A stretch of DNA of 64,000 nt from Planomicrobium sp. CPCC 101079 (lineage in GTDB: Bacteria > Bacillota > Bacilli > Bacillales_A > Planococcaceae): NCBI RefSeq assembly GCF_007859275.1, contig NZ_VOHC01000021.1, forward strand, positions 411,352 to 475,351, in the 5' to 3' direction. Shown here piece after piece: positions 26,948-36,356 of the stretch. Made by a program: the position numbers and the translations under genes. The notes under the pieces were generated by a model. That model made no database searches. It was not told where the DNA came from and was given only the letters and a program-made list of their open reading frames with translations. The first letter of the stretch is position 1; every line of letters begins with the position of its first letter.

Positions 26948-28816
26948 TTATATCCTGTGTAACTCTCCTTCTTGTTTCCAATTCTTCTGCCATCTTTCTT
27001 TTTCCATTTCAGTTCTTTTGACTTTTCTATTGGCTAAACTGAGTAATTTCTCTTTTATTTCTTTCTCGGACATATATGGAAGATCTTTCAGAACCATATT
27101 CATTTCCCCAATACTGATTGGGGTTGATTTTCCAATATAAATCTTCGGAAATATTTTTTCGGATTGAATTTCGCTCGCATCAAGAAGTTCTTCATACATT
27201 TTTTCTCCAGGGCGCATACCGGTAAATTGAATTTTAATCTCTCTTTCTTCATAACCAGAAAGTTTGATCATATTACGAGCCAAATCGACAATTTTGACTG
27301 GCTCCCCCATGTCCAATACAAATACTTCTCCTCCATTGGCAAGCAGCCCCGCTTGAATTACTAATCGAGAAGCCTCTGGAATTGTCATAAAATAACGAGT
27401 CATTTCTGGATCTGTCACCGTTACTGGGCCGCCTTTTGCAATTTGCTCTTTAAACAGAGGGACTACGCTTCCTCTGGAACCAAGAACGTTGCCAAATCGA
27501 ACAGCCGCAAATGTCGTTTTGCTTGATGTCGCTAAGTTTTGAATAATCATTTCAGCAAAGCGTTTTGAAGCACCCATAATATTTGGTGGATTGACTGCTT
27601 TATCAGTTGATATCATGACGAAATTTCCTACATTATATTTATGTGCAGCTTCTGCAACATTTTTTGTTCCAAATATATTGTTTTTAACAGCTTCAAATGG
27701 ATTGGCTTCCATAAGCGGAACATGTTTATGTGCAGCTGCATGATAAATAATATCTGGTCTATGCTCTTCTATTATTTTAAAAATACGTTCGCGGTCTTGA
27801 ATGTCAGCAATTATAGGTACAATTTCTGTACCATTCAACAATTTTCCGCGCAGCTCCTTATCGATTGTGTATATAGAATTTTCTCCGTGCCCCAGTAATA
27901 GAATTCTCGCTGGTTTCAATACAGATATTTGCCGGCATAATTCTGAACCTATAGACCCGCCAGCACCAGTAACCATGATTGTTTTATTTGCTAGTTTCTC
28001 TTCTACTTTTGCCATATCCAGTTTTACTTCTTCACGGCCAAGCAAATCCTCAATTTTGACGTCTCGAATATCATTAACAGTGATTTTTCCAGATATCAGG
28101 TCTTCGAGGCGAGGTATTGTCTGTGTTTTGACGCCCGTATCAATACAAACTCTAGTTAGTTCGGCCATTTCTTTTTTGGATAAAGATGGAATTGCTATTA
28201 CGATTTCTTCAATGTGGTACTGAAGTACAAGATCCGAAATATTCTTCATTGTTCCCACTACTTCAATACCATAAATCTCTAATTGCCATTTTCTCTTATC
28301 ATCATCTACAAAAACCACAGGGTTCTTTCCCCAAAGTGGATTTTGCTTCATTTGTTGAGCGATCATTCTCCCTGCTTGCCCTGCTCCGATAATCATTGTT
28401 CTGCTGGACTGAATGTTTTTTCGTTTGATTGAGCTCTCATTAAAAACTCTTAAGGATAGTCTGGAAGCCCCGAGCAGCAAAATAAGCAGCATCCAAGTTA
28501 ATAGCAAAGTTCTCAGATATAAAACTTCTGAATAAACATATTGCATAACAAGGGCAACAAATAAAGTAAGCGTAACTGCTTTGGCAATTGACTTTACCTC
28601 TTCGACTGAAGCATAAGACCAATATTTTCGATATAAACCATAATGCCAAGCAAAAGAATGATGGGCAATGAAAAGAGTAATGGTACTTATTAAAAGCATT
28701 CGATCCCTTAACACATTCTCAAAGGGATATAAAAATAACGCACAAGCATAAATCGAAGAAAGAATGATCAACGAATCAATGATAAATAATGACATAATCC
28801 TCTTTCTAATAGTCAA
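26948..28816 (-). CDS. membrane UDP-sugar 4,6-dehydratase (PglF/CapD/EpsC family)
   Basis: 622 residues, TTG start with AAGGGG upstream. Four membrane segments fill residues 10-115; a first nucleotide fold starts at MIIGAGQAGRMIAQQM; the catalytic fold starts at VTGAGGSIGSELC and has STDKAVNPPNIMGASKR, the dehydratase active region. Likely converts UDP-GlcNAc to the 4-keto-6-deoxy sugar, feeding the aminotransferase. It lies between the CapK-like gene and the BY-kinase in one orientation. Confidence 0.93.
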   Translation of the reverse strand: MTIRKRIMSLFIIDSLIILSSIYACALFLYPFENVLRDRMLLISTITLFIAHHSFAWHYGLYRKYWSYASVEEVKSIAKAVTLTLFVALVMQYVYSEVLYLRTLLLTWMLLILLLGASRLSLRVFNESSIKRKNIQSSRTMIIGAGQAGRMIAQQMKQNPLWGKNPVVFVDDDKRKWQLEIYGIEVVGTMKNISDLVLQYHIEEIVIAIPSLSKKEMAELTRVCIDTGVKTQTIPRLEDLISGKITVNDIRDVKIEDLLGREEVKLDMAKVEEKLANKTIMVTGAGGSIGSELCRQISVLKPARILLLGHGENSIYTIDKELRGKLLNGTEIVPIIADIQDRERIFKIIEEHRPDIIYHAAAHKHVPLMEANPFEAVKNNIFGTKNVAEAAHKYNVGNFVMISTDKAVNPPNIMGASKRFAEMIIQNLATSSKTTFAAVRFGNVLGSRGSVVPLFKEQIAKGGPVTVTDPEMTRYFMTIPEASRLVIQAGLLANGGEVFVLDMGEPVKIVDLARNMIKLSGYEEREIKIQFTGMRPGEKMYEELLDASEIQSEKIFPKIYIGKSTPISIGEMNMVLKDLPYMSEKEIKEKLLSLANRKVKRTEMEKERWQKNWKQEGELHRI

Positions 28817-28853
28817 TTGAATTACCCCTTCTCATTCTTCAATTTAGAAAGTT

Positions 28854-29549
28854 TCAACTCTCATAACTTTGATAGTATTCACTGTTTTTATTTTTCGGAT
28901 AATTATTCAGCACGACTCCCAGGATAAAAGCTTTTGCTGTAGCCAAAGCATCCCGTGCTTTAGTTACGCTTTCTTTTTCTGTCTTTCCTGTATTAACGAT
29001 TAATACCGTTCCGTCGCATTTGTTTGCTAAAATTTTCGCATCGGTTACCGCTAGAATTGGCGGTGAGTCAAATATAATAAGGTCATATTTCTCCCTAAGT
29101 TCATCAATCAGTCTATTCATCGCTTCTGAATCAAGAAGCTCTGCTGGATTTGATGGAATCTGGCCGCTCATCAAAAGGTCTAACCCGCGGATCCCGCTTT
29201 TCTTTATTGCGTCTTGCAGGCTCCCTTTATTTAAAAGCAGGTTTGACAAACCTACTTTATTGCTCATCCGAAATGTATGGTGTAAAGTCGGACGTCTCAT
29301 ATCGGCATCAACCAGCAGTACTTTTTTTCCTGATTCTGCATAGACAATTGCAATGTTTCCGGAAGTGGTTGACTTTCCTTCTTCTTTTGAAGCTGATGTG
29401 AAAAGCAATGTTTTCATATCAGCGCTTGGAAGCGAAAAATTGATATTGCTGCGAATAGTACGGTATTGTTCAGTTACGATTGAATTAGGATTAGTACGAG
29501 CCACCAATTTTCGAGTTGCTAATGGCTTGTTTTTTTTCGATTTCAACAT
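28854..29549 (-). CDS. bacterial tyrosine kinase (EpsB/CapB/YwqD family)
   Basis: 231 residues. Walker A is SASKEEGKSTTSGNIA (about residues 53-62), Walker A' VLLVDADMRRP, Walker B LIIFDSPPILAV; the C-terminus has the tyrosine cluster EYYQSYES used for autophosphorylation. It partners with the Wzz-like protein encoded just upstream: the two genes overlap by 59 bases in different frames and the kinase ribosome site (AAGGGG...GAAGGA) lies inside the upstream gene. Controls polymer length and export. Confidence 0.95.
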   Translation of the reverse strand: MLKSKKNKPLATRKLVARTNPNSIVTEQYRTIRSNINFSLPSADMKTLLFTSASKEEGKSTTSGNIAIVYAESGKKVLLVDADMRRPTLHHTFRMSNKVGLSNLLLNKGSLQDAIKKSGIRGLDLLMSGQIPSNPAELLDSEAMNRLIDELREKYDLIIFDSPPILAVTDAKILANKCDGTVLIVNTGKTEKESVTKARDALATAKAFILGVVLNNYPKNKNSEYYQSYES

Positions 29550-30279
29550 GGTCCTTCATCCCCTTTTCATTATTTAACGTAGTGGTTTTTCTCACTGCTT
29601 TTTCTGCTTTAGAAGAACTGACAACTCCGAGTACGTGAAGGCCGATAATCTCTTCAATATCTTCCTCTGTGCGAACTGTTGTATTCATTTGATCTAGTAA
29701 AATAACAAGCCCTAAGCCGAACATAAACCCAACAACCGCACCAATTGCCATATTCAATAAAGGATCGGGTTTAATAGGCTTTGGAACAGCAGGTATTTCT
29801 GCAGGAGCCAGGATTCTGACATTATCTGTATTCATTAGATTTTTAATTTCTTCTTGGAAAACAGACGCTATAGTATTGGAAATGACAACAGCATTTTCCA
29901 TAGACCCGTCTTCAACATCAATTTGAAGAACTTGAGATTTTTCTGTACTGCTGACTGTAATTCGCTCGTTCAATGTGGCCACAGTATCTTCAAGCTTTAG
30001 TTCTTCAATAACTGCCGTAAGAATCACTGGACTTTTAATAATGACGTTATACGTACTAATCAATTGAATATTCGACTCAATATCTAAAGCTTGTCCTTCT
30101 GTTGCTGCACCTGCGGCCTGATTAACAAGAATTTGAGTGGAAGCTTGATAAACCGGCTGAAGGAACTTGTAGCTTAAGACACCACTTAACACTGTGCACA
30201 ATAAGGTTATAACGATTATTATTGGGAGCCTTTTCTTTAATTTGCTAAAAAAATCTTTAGTATTGAACGAACCTTCCAT
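29491..30279 (-). CDS. Wzz-type chain-length/adaptor protein (EpsA/YwqC/CapA)
   Basis: 262 residues with two membrane segments (about 17-38 and 177-198) flanking an extracellular helical domain; family marks are YQASTQILVNQ and the proline-rich APAEIPAVPKPIKPDPLLN before the second segment. The C-terminal tail activates BY-kinases in this family. The gene starts immediately after the stop of the DUF4870 gene, with GAGGTG as ribosome site. Confidence 0.93.
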   Translation of the reverse strand: MEGSFNTKDFFSKLKKRLPIIIVITLLCTVLSGVLSYKFLQPVYQASTQILVNQAAGAATEGQALDIESNIQLISTYNVIIKSPVILTAVIEELKLEDTVATLNERITVSSTEKSQVLQIDVEDGSMENAVVISNTIASVFQEEIKNLMNTDNVRILAPAEIPAVPKPIKPDPLLNMAIGAVVGFMFGLGLVILLDQMNTTVRTEEDIEEIIGLHVLGVVSSSKAEKAVRKTTTLNNEKGMKDHVEIEKKQAISNSKIGGSY

Positions 30280-30738
30280 TTAATTCACCTCAAGTTTCTT
30301 TTTATTTACTTTTCTTTGAAATTGCTTTTCAGCAAAGTTTCCGACGTAAAGAATCTTCGAATATTTTCCTTCATAGGCATTCAACATCATGATAATCCAG
30401 AGCACTAAACCAATAGGCAAAAGGATAGCTTCGAACAACCAGCCCACAATCGGTACCATTCCCGAAACTGTAAACAAGGCGAAAAAAATAAGCGATACGA
30501 AAATGGATTGTGTTGCATGGAATCTGACAAAGCGATTTTCCTTTTCAAATAACAGAATGATGATACCTGTTATAAAGCCAAACAAATATGTTAGAGATCC
30601 AGTGATGTTTTCCGACAAACCTAATGAAGTTCCTTGAGAGTTTGTAGTATTCAATTCTTCAGTTCTTTTAAATACAGTTTGTTTTTCTAAACTGCCAAGG
30701 TTTTTTTTCTCTGGTATTTTAATATGATTTCCAACCAT
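30280..30738 (-). CDS. DUF4870-like small membrane protein
   Basis: 152 residues from the ATG at 30738 (RBS AAAGGAGGAAG). The first half is polar with GLSENITGSLTYLFGF; three membrane segments follow and the conserved FVRFHATQSIFVSL appears between the first two, as in DUF4870/TMEM-type proteins. It is the first gene of the EPS operon, abutting the Wzz-like gene. Function unknown. Confidence 0.82.
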   Translation of the reverse strand: MVGNHIKIPEKKNLGSLEKQTVFKRTEELNTTNSQGTSLGLSENITGSLTYLFGFITGIIILLFEKENRFVRFHATQSIFVSLIFFALFTVSGMVPIVGWLFEAILLPIGLVLWIIMMLNAYEGKYSKILYVGNFAEKQFQRKVNKKKLEVN

Positions 30739-30840
30739 TTTTACTTCCTCCTTTTCAAAAATCATTTGATCTAATGCTAAGGTGTTGAGGTTAAAAAGAA
30801 GTTAAATTATTTAAATAGTTAGAATTATTATTTTCCGGAC

Positions 30841-30891
30841 AAAAAAAGTCTCTTCCTTTCTGTCATTCTTGACAGAAAGGAAGAGACTTTT
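30841..30891 (-). terminator. long-stem terminator after the response regulator gene
   Basis: AAGTCTCTTCCTTTCTGTCA paired with its exact complement over about 20 bp (loop TTCT), with the A-run at 30841-30847 giving a U tail on the minus strand. It separates the two-component genes from the EPS operon. Confidence 0.95.
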
Positions 30892-30897
30892 CAGCTT

Positions 30898-31593
30898 TTA
30901 GCTGAATGAAAATTTATAACCGAAGCCACGTACAGTTTGTATATAGATTGGATTCGATGGATCCTTTTCTACCTTGCGCCTTAAATTGCTTATGTGCACT
31001 TTCACTGTTTGCATATCTCCATCTGAATAATAACCCCAAACCCGATCGTATAGTTGTTCTGCCGTCCACACACGGTTAGGTGTTTGAGCAAGAAGCAACA
31101 GCAATTGAAATTCTTTATGGTATAACCTTACAGGCTTTCCATCGATGTAAAGCTCTCTTGCATCAATATGGATATGCATATCTTTGAATTCCAGCACGGA
31201 AAGTTTCTCTTCTTCCCCGTTTGTCCAGCCATTTCGTCTCAGTATGGCTCTTATGCGAGCCTCCAGTTCATTGAAATCAAATGGCTTTGTAATATAATCA
31301 TCTCCACCCACTTCAAGCCCTTGAATCTTATATGTCAGCTCTTTCCTATAGCTGACAAAAAGAATGGGCAGCTTTGTTTGCAGACGTATTTGCTCGCACA
31401 CTTCAAGTCCGTTCATTCCCGGCATTTCTATATCAAGTAAAACTAGATCCGGCGTTTCTTTAGCCAATATTTCCAACGCTTTATAACCATCTTCCGCTTC
31501 AATTGCCCGATACCCCTTTTTCACCAGAAACAACCGGATCAATTCACGGATTCCATCTTCATCTTCAATAATTAATACAGTAGCGGTTTTCAT
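30898..31593 (-). CDS. OmpR-family response regulator
   Basis: 231 residues. Receiver: acidic pair EDEDG, phospho-acceptor Asp in LVLLDIEMPGMNG (about residue 53), and TKPF Lys. The effector is a winged helix: VWTAEQLYDRVWGYYSDGDM and VKVHISNLRRKVEKD. ATG at 31593, RBS GGAGGAAAG. Encoded 22 bases after the double-core histidine kinase gene, so the two likely form one phosphorelay. Target genes could include the EPS operon next door (inference from position). Confidence 0.94.
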   Translation of the reverse strand: MKTATVLIIEDEDGIRELIRLFLVKKGYRAIEAEDGYKALEILAKETPDLVLLDIEMPGMNGLEVCEQIRLQTKLPILFVSYRKELTYKIQGLEVGGDDYITKPFDFNELEARIRAILRRNGWTNGEEEKLSVLEFKDMHIHIDARELYIDGKPVRLYHKEFQLLLLLAQTPNRVWTAEQLYDRVWGYYSDGDMQTVKVHISNLRRKVEKDPSNPIYIQTVRGFGYKFSFS

Positions 31594-31615
31594 AAGCTTT
31601 CCTCCAATTCTCGCA

Positions 31616-34600
31616 TTAAAAATTTAATGGCAAGGCAATGTAGAAAATGCTGCCTTTTCCTATTTCACTTTCAGCCCAGATTTCACCTTTGTGGGAAAGG
31701 ATGATTTCTTTCGCAATCGCCAGTCCGAGCCCGCTGCCTTTATAGTCGGAAGAATCGCCCTTTTTGAAGAAACGGTCAAAAATATGAGGAAGTACTTCTT
31801 CGTCGATGCCACAGCCCGTATCAGCTACTTTTATGATCACTTCTGCATCAAACCCTTCATGCTCCAGCACAGCCCCTTCTTTTCCTGACGAAAAAATTTC
31901 TGCTGATATGGTAATCTTGCCGTCTTCAGAATCAGTATGTTTTACAGCATTCCAAAGAACGTTCGAAAAAACTTGGTCAACGCGGTCTACATCAATAGAT
32001 AGCATTAAATCATTTTGCCAACTATTGCGTTCTTTCTTGATATGTTCAAAGAAACGACCGCTTTGCTTAACATCCGATTCCATCCCTTGAATGAGGCGTT
32101 CTAGCCAATCGCCAAGCCGGACTTGTTGAAACCGCAACGTCATATTCCCAGTTTTATACTTTCCAAGTTCCACCAGATCTTCTGTTAGACGCTCTAAAAG
32201 CAGCAGTTTATTGTGAATCATGTCCAAATAGCGCGGGTTTTTTTCGTCAATCAGACTTTCCTTAACCGCTTGGATATAGCTGTGGATCAGTGTGATCGGT
32301 GTTCCAAGTTCATGTGATATCGTTGAAAGCATTTCATTTCTTGCCTTTTCAATTTCTTGGATTTCATCATTAACTGTCACCAAATTCATATTGGTAATTT
32401 CAAGCGCCATCGTCCGCTCTTTGACATTTCGCTCAAGAAAGTAATTGAGGTTGGTGATTTCTTGAGTTAGGCTTCTCAAATTCGCGAGTGTTTCAATGCG
32501 CAAAAGAAATTCTTCTTTGTCGCATGGCTTGATCAAATAATCGTTTGCTCCAGCAGTAAATGCATTTGTCTTTTCCTGTAATCCTGTTTTATCGGATAAC
32601 ATCAATATCGGCAGTTCCGTCAATGTATATTTCATACGTATTTGCCGGCACAGCTCATCTCCGTCCATATCTGCCAAAGACCCATCCAGAACGATCAAGT
32701 CCATCTGCTCATCTTCCAATAGCTGAAGCACATCTTTTCCTTCTGCTGCCGAAGAGACTTTATAGCCAGCTTGAATCAATTGGTAAGTCAGCATTTGCCG
32801 GTTAACTTCGTCGTTCTCAACGACTAAAATGCGAATATGCCTTTTTCCGCTTTTCCGGTTGACTAACGTGTTCGCTAGCTGGGAAGCTGTCAATTCCTCG
32901 ATAAAAGGCTCTTTAACCGGCTTCGTCTCTTCTATATTTTCTTCGATATATAATGGCAACGTAAAACTGAAAGTTGAACCGACTCCGACTTCTGATTCAA
33001 CATCCAGCCAGCCCCCTTGTAATTCCACAAGGCGTTTTGTAATATTTAATCCGATTCCAAACCCTTCAATTTCCTCTTCACTGCCGTTTGTTTCTTTATG
33101 AAAAGGTTCAAACAAATGTGAAAGCCGGTCTTCTTGAATTCCCGTCCCGGTATCTCTCACTGAAATTTCCACTTGTTTTCCAATTTTTTTTGCAGAAATG
33201 GTAATTTCCCCAGCCGAAGTGTATTTGATCGAATTTCCAATCAGGTTATAGAAAATTTGTTCAACCCGTTCGGGGTCTGCGATGACTTTCGGCAACTCTG
33301 CAGGAATTGTATGGTAAAGCTGGATTTCTTCATTTTTTACAAGCGGTCCACAAACAGCAAGTACATTGTCGGCAACTTTTTTTAATTCGACCGGCTCTGC
33401 ATGAATATTCAAGTTGTTTTGCTTTAACTTTGAAAAGTCTAAAATATCATTGATCATATGCGCCAATTTTTTGCCGCTTGAAACAATCATGCCTAATTGG
33501 CTATTTATAGCAGGCGGCAAGCGTCCTGCTGTAACCTCCTGCAGCGATTCGGCAATGCCAATCATTCCATAAAGCGGTGTACGCAATCCATGAGAAGTAA
33601 AAGCCAACAACTCATCTTTTCGTTCAGTCGCATGCTTCAACGACTCCATTGCGAGGCGTTGCCGCTCAGTCGCTTTTCGTTCTCGCTCAATTTGTTCTCT
33701 CTCTTTTACGTAGGCCTTGTCATTCAATCCAAAAGCAAAAAGCAGAATTCCTGCAAGAACTGCTAAATTAGATCCCAACTGGTTTCTTATTATCAAAGGA
33801 AAAATTCCAACTGTCATAAAAATAGAAATTCCAATGCCAATTATCAATAAAATAGAAGCGACTGCAAAATAACGGGCATACACAATACCACTCTTCCAAA
33901 GTACGGAAGACAAAGCTAAAACTGTAAAGGCCGAAGCCAGCAAGGAAATCGGCAATAGCAGGCGGACCGCTTCATAAGAGAAAAATAGGATGAATAGAAG
34001 CACCCAGTTTATGGCGATCAAGAGATGAAAGAATTTTATTGATTTAGGCAATCGGCGCTGGGTATCTAAAAAGCTTTTGGTCAGAAGCAAAATGGCAATG
34101 CTGCTCATTCCTATAAAAAATAATGTGGAATGGCGGCTCCACCAAGTCCATTCCGGCCAAATATAAGAAAAATTAAGTCCAGCCATAGAAGTTACGGTAA
34201 AAAACATCGACAGGACGAAAAAGACAAAGTAAAAATAGCTGCTTTCCCGATGCTTTAGAAATTGCATAAAATAATAAAACAAAATACCAACACCAATTCC
34301 GCTGAATAATCCAATTAATAAAGTCATATTGCGGGTATGTTCTTCAAAAGCTGTTTGCTCCCATATAGTGAGCGGAAGTTGAAGCGGTCCTGATGATTGG
34401 ACACGCAAGTAAAAAGTTTCAGTAGCAGTTGAATCAGAATTCAAATTGAATGCGAAGTTATTATGAAAATGTTCCCTGGCGTCTATTGAAGTTTCGCGTC
34501 CGGCTTTTTCAGCATCATAGCCACCAGACATATTTGGCGAGTAAAGAACCGCACTGTCAATTGACGGTTCACTTAATTCAAGCAACCAACTTTTGCCCGG

Positions 34601-34921
34601 CGCTTTGTTTTGCACCTCAAGTTTTACCCAATAAGCTGAAGAGGTATAACCCTCATTGAGGATCTGGTTTTCAGTCGGGAAAAATTGCAGATCTAAAGTC
34701 AATTGGGTTACTTCTTCGATTGTGAACTTTCCTTCAGGATCTTCCAAAATATTAATTTCCCCGTTGACTTTCAATCGTTCCGTGTTTTCTTGAAGCTGCA
34801 GCAATTCTTCTCCTGCCCCAACACCAGTATTTTTCATCCCTGTTCCGCCAAAAAACAATAAAACAAAAAAGATAAAAAGAAATTTTACTATTGTCGGGAA
34901 ATTGCGATAGAAAACGGGCAT
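31616..34921 (-). CDS. hybrid histidine kinase with 7TM sensor and two kinase cores
   Basis: 1101 residues. After a first hydrophobic segment comes an extracellular 7TMR-DISM-like beta domain (SAYWVKLEVQNKAP to YLRVQSSGPLQLP, about residues 40-200), then about seven membrane segments (200-400). The first kinase core has H444 in FTSHGLRTPL and ATP sites NLIGNSIKYT, DTGTGI; a receiver with D746 in VLDGSLADMDG and TKPCDK-like IKPCDK end follows; a second core has H870 in TISHELGTP, NVLWNAVKHT and GSGLGLAIAKEI. The order kinase-receiver-kinase is unusual. RBS GAGGTG, ATG at 34921. Ligand may be a carbohydrate or membrane signal. Confidence 0.92.
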   Translation of the reverse strand: MPVFYRNFPTIVKFLFIFFVLLFFGGTGMKNTGVGAGEELLQLQENTERLKVNGEINILEDPEGKFTIEEVTQLTLDLQFFPTENQILNEGYTSSAYWVKLEVQNKAPGKSWLLELSEPSIDSAVLYSPNMSGGYDAEKAGRETSIDAREHFHNNFAFNLNSDSTATETFYLRVQSSGPLQLPLTIWEQTAFEEHTRNMTLLIGLFSGIGVGILFYYFMQFLKHRESSYFYFVFFVLSMFFTVTSMAGLNFSYIWPEWTWWSRHSTLFFIGMSSIAILLLTKSFLDTQRRLPKSIKFFHLLIAINWVLLFILFFSYEAVRLLLPISLLASAFTVLALSSVLWKSGIVYARYFAVASILLIIGIGISIFMTVGIFPLIIRNQLGSNLAVLAGILLFAFGLNDKAYVKEREQIERERKATERQRLAMESLKHATERKDELLAFTSHGLRTPLYGMIGIAESLQEVTAGRLPPAINSQLGMIVSSGKKLAHMINDILDFSKLKQNNLNIHAEPVELKKVADNVLAVCGPLVKNEEIQLYHTIPAELPKVIADPERVEQIFYNLIGNSIKYTSAGEITISAKKIGKQVEISVRDTGTGIQEDRLSHLFEPFHKETNGSEEEIEGFGIGLNITKRLVELQGGWLDVESEVGVGSTFSFTLPLYIEENIEETKPVKEPFIEELTASQLANTLVNRKSGKRHIRILVVENDEVNRQMLTYQLIQAGYKVSSAAEGKDVLQLLEDEQMDLIVLDGSLADMDGDELCRQIRMKYTLTELPILMLSDKTGLQEKTNAFTAGANDYLIKPCDKEEFLLRIETLANLRSLTQEITNLNYFLERNVKERTMALEITNMNLVTVNDEIQEIEKARNEMLSTISHELGTPITLIHSYIQAVKESLIDEKNPRYLDMIHNKLLLLERLTEDLVELGKYKTGNMTLRFQQVRLGDWLERLIQGMESDVKQSGRFFEHIKKERNSWQNDLMLSIDVDRVDQVFSNVLWNAVKHTDSEDGKITISAEIFSSGKEGAVLEHEGFDAEVIIKVADTGCGIDEEVLPHIFDRFFKKGDSSDYKGSGLGLAIAKEIILSHKGEIWAESEIGKGSIFYIALPLNF

Positions 34922-35262
34922 ATGTATACACCTCTACTATTCAAAATTCTGTAAAACAAAAAATTAAGCATGATTAGGCCTTACTGGAATAGCCTTTTTA
35001 ATTTTAAAAATTTAAAAAACAATAATTTTCAAAAACAACTAGGCATTAAAACCTAAATAATTTAAATCAAGTGGGTTAATAGATTTATTGAAATCATATC
35101 ATTTATCATAGAATATTTAAACATTTTTATATCTGAAAATTCAATTAAATATATTGACCTATTAATTAGAAGCATTTAGTATAAAGAAAATACAATAGAA
35201 GGTTCACACTACCTATAATTTCCTAACGTATGCTTTTATGGACCTAGAAAGGACTGAAATAA
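34922..35262. other. 341-base divergent intergenic region, very AT-rich
   Basis: No coding frame. It must hold the promoter of the kinase/regulator pair leftwards and of the LCP gene rightwards. Apart from the promoter at 35154-35182 I see no recognisable site. Confidence 0.6.
35154..35182 (+). promoter_or_regulatory. candidate promoter of the LCP gene
   Basis: -35 TTGACC (35154-35159), 17-base spacer, -10 TAGTAT (35177-35182); about 80 bases before the TTG start. Confidence 0.55.
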
Positions 35263-36186
35263 TTGAAAAAAAGGAATCTACAAAACCCTAAAAGAAGATT
35301 GATACGAGGGGCGAGTTGGGCTATAGCACTCACTCTTATTGCCGCAGCCGCTTATTTGTTCTTTTTGGTTCCGGATGCCACCAGCACCCTAAATGAAATC
35401 CACGAGCCAATTGCCAGGGAGGTATCCGTTAAGCGTCCTGAAAAAGTTGTTTTGAAAGAGAAGCCCCCCATCTCTTTCTTGCTTCTTGGAGTAGATGAAC
35501 GCGAAGATGATCGAGGAAGGTCCGATACTATGATTGTCTTAACTTTGAACCCGAAAGAACATTCTATAAAAATGGTCAGCATCCCGAGAGACACTTATAC
35601 AGAAATTGTAGGTTACGGAATACAGGATAAAATCAATCATGCCTATGCTTTTGGAGGAGTGATGATGTCAATGGAATCGGTAGAAAACTTATTAGATATC
35701 CCTATCGATTATGCTGTGCAGGTGAATATGGAAGGGTTCCAGGACATTGTTGATGCAGTAGGCGGGGTAACCGTCGACAGCCCGATTGCTTTCGAGGATT
35801 TTAAGGCAGGAGAACAAACCATTAATGGCGAGCAAGCATTGCGCTACGTGAAGATGAGAAAGCAAGATCCAAATGGAGATTTCGGTCGACAAGACCGGCA
35901 AAAACAAGTAATTAAAAGCATAATGGAAAAAACAGCTTCAGCAAACACCTTGGTCAATTACAAAAAAATTTTTAATGCGTTGGGAGACAACGTCAAAATG
36001 AGCATCAGTTTCGGTGAATTGATGGATATTCAAAAAAACTACCGGGGTACGATTCAAACTATCGATCAAATTCATTTTGAAAAAGGCACAGGCGTAACCA
36101 TCGATAATATTTGGTATTACAAAATGAATCCGCATGAGCTTGAATCCGTTCAACGAAAATTAAAAGAACATCTGGAAATAAAGTAA
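35263..36186 (+). CDS. LytR-CpsA-Psr family phosphotransferase
   Basis: 307 residues; TTG start with AAAGGA upstream. One N-terminal membrane segment (GASWAIALTLIAAAAYLFFL), then an extracellular LCP domain: FLLLGVDEREDDRGRSD, SIPRDTYTEI, KINHAYAFGG and LRYVKMRKQDPNGDFGRQDRQ with the catalytic Arg and Asp residues that bind the lipid pyrophosphate. These enzymes attach wall teichoic acid or capsule to peptidoglycan (TagT/U/V). Its place between the EPS block and divergent regulation suits either polymer. Confidence 0.94.
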   Translation: MKKRNLQNPKRRLIRGASWAIALTLIAAAAYLFFLVPDATSTLNEIHEPIAREVSVKRPEKVVLKEKPPISFLLLGVDEREDDRGRSDTMIVLTLNPKEHSIKMVSIPRDTYTEIVGYGIQDKINHAYAFGGVMMSMESVENLLDIPIDYAVQVNMEGFQDIVDAVGGVTVDSPIAFEDFKAGEQTINGEQALRYVKMRKQDPNGDFGRQDRQKQVIKSIMEKTASANTLVNYKKIFNALGDNVKMSISFGELMDIQKNYRGTIQTIDQIHFEKGTGVTIDNIWYYKMNPHELESVQRKLKEHLEIK

Positions 36187-36202
36187 TTAAAACTTATCTA
36201 TC

Positions 36203-36241
36203 AAAAAAAGAGCAGGGAAAATTGATGCCTGTTCTTTTTTT
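36203..36241 (+). terminator. terminator of the LCP gene
   Basis: AAAAAAAGAGCAGG...CCTGTTCTTTTTTT. Confidence 0.88.
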
Positions 36242-36356
36242 GCCATTCCTTCATTCACTTTCCCTACTAACAGGAATTCCTTTAGGTTCAGCTTTTCTAA
36301 ATTCTGTCCACATTTCTTTCCCTGCTATATAATTACGGAAAAAGGAGGTTCACTTT

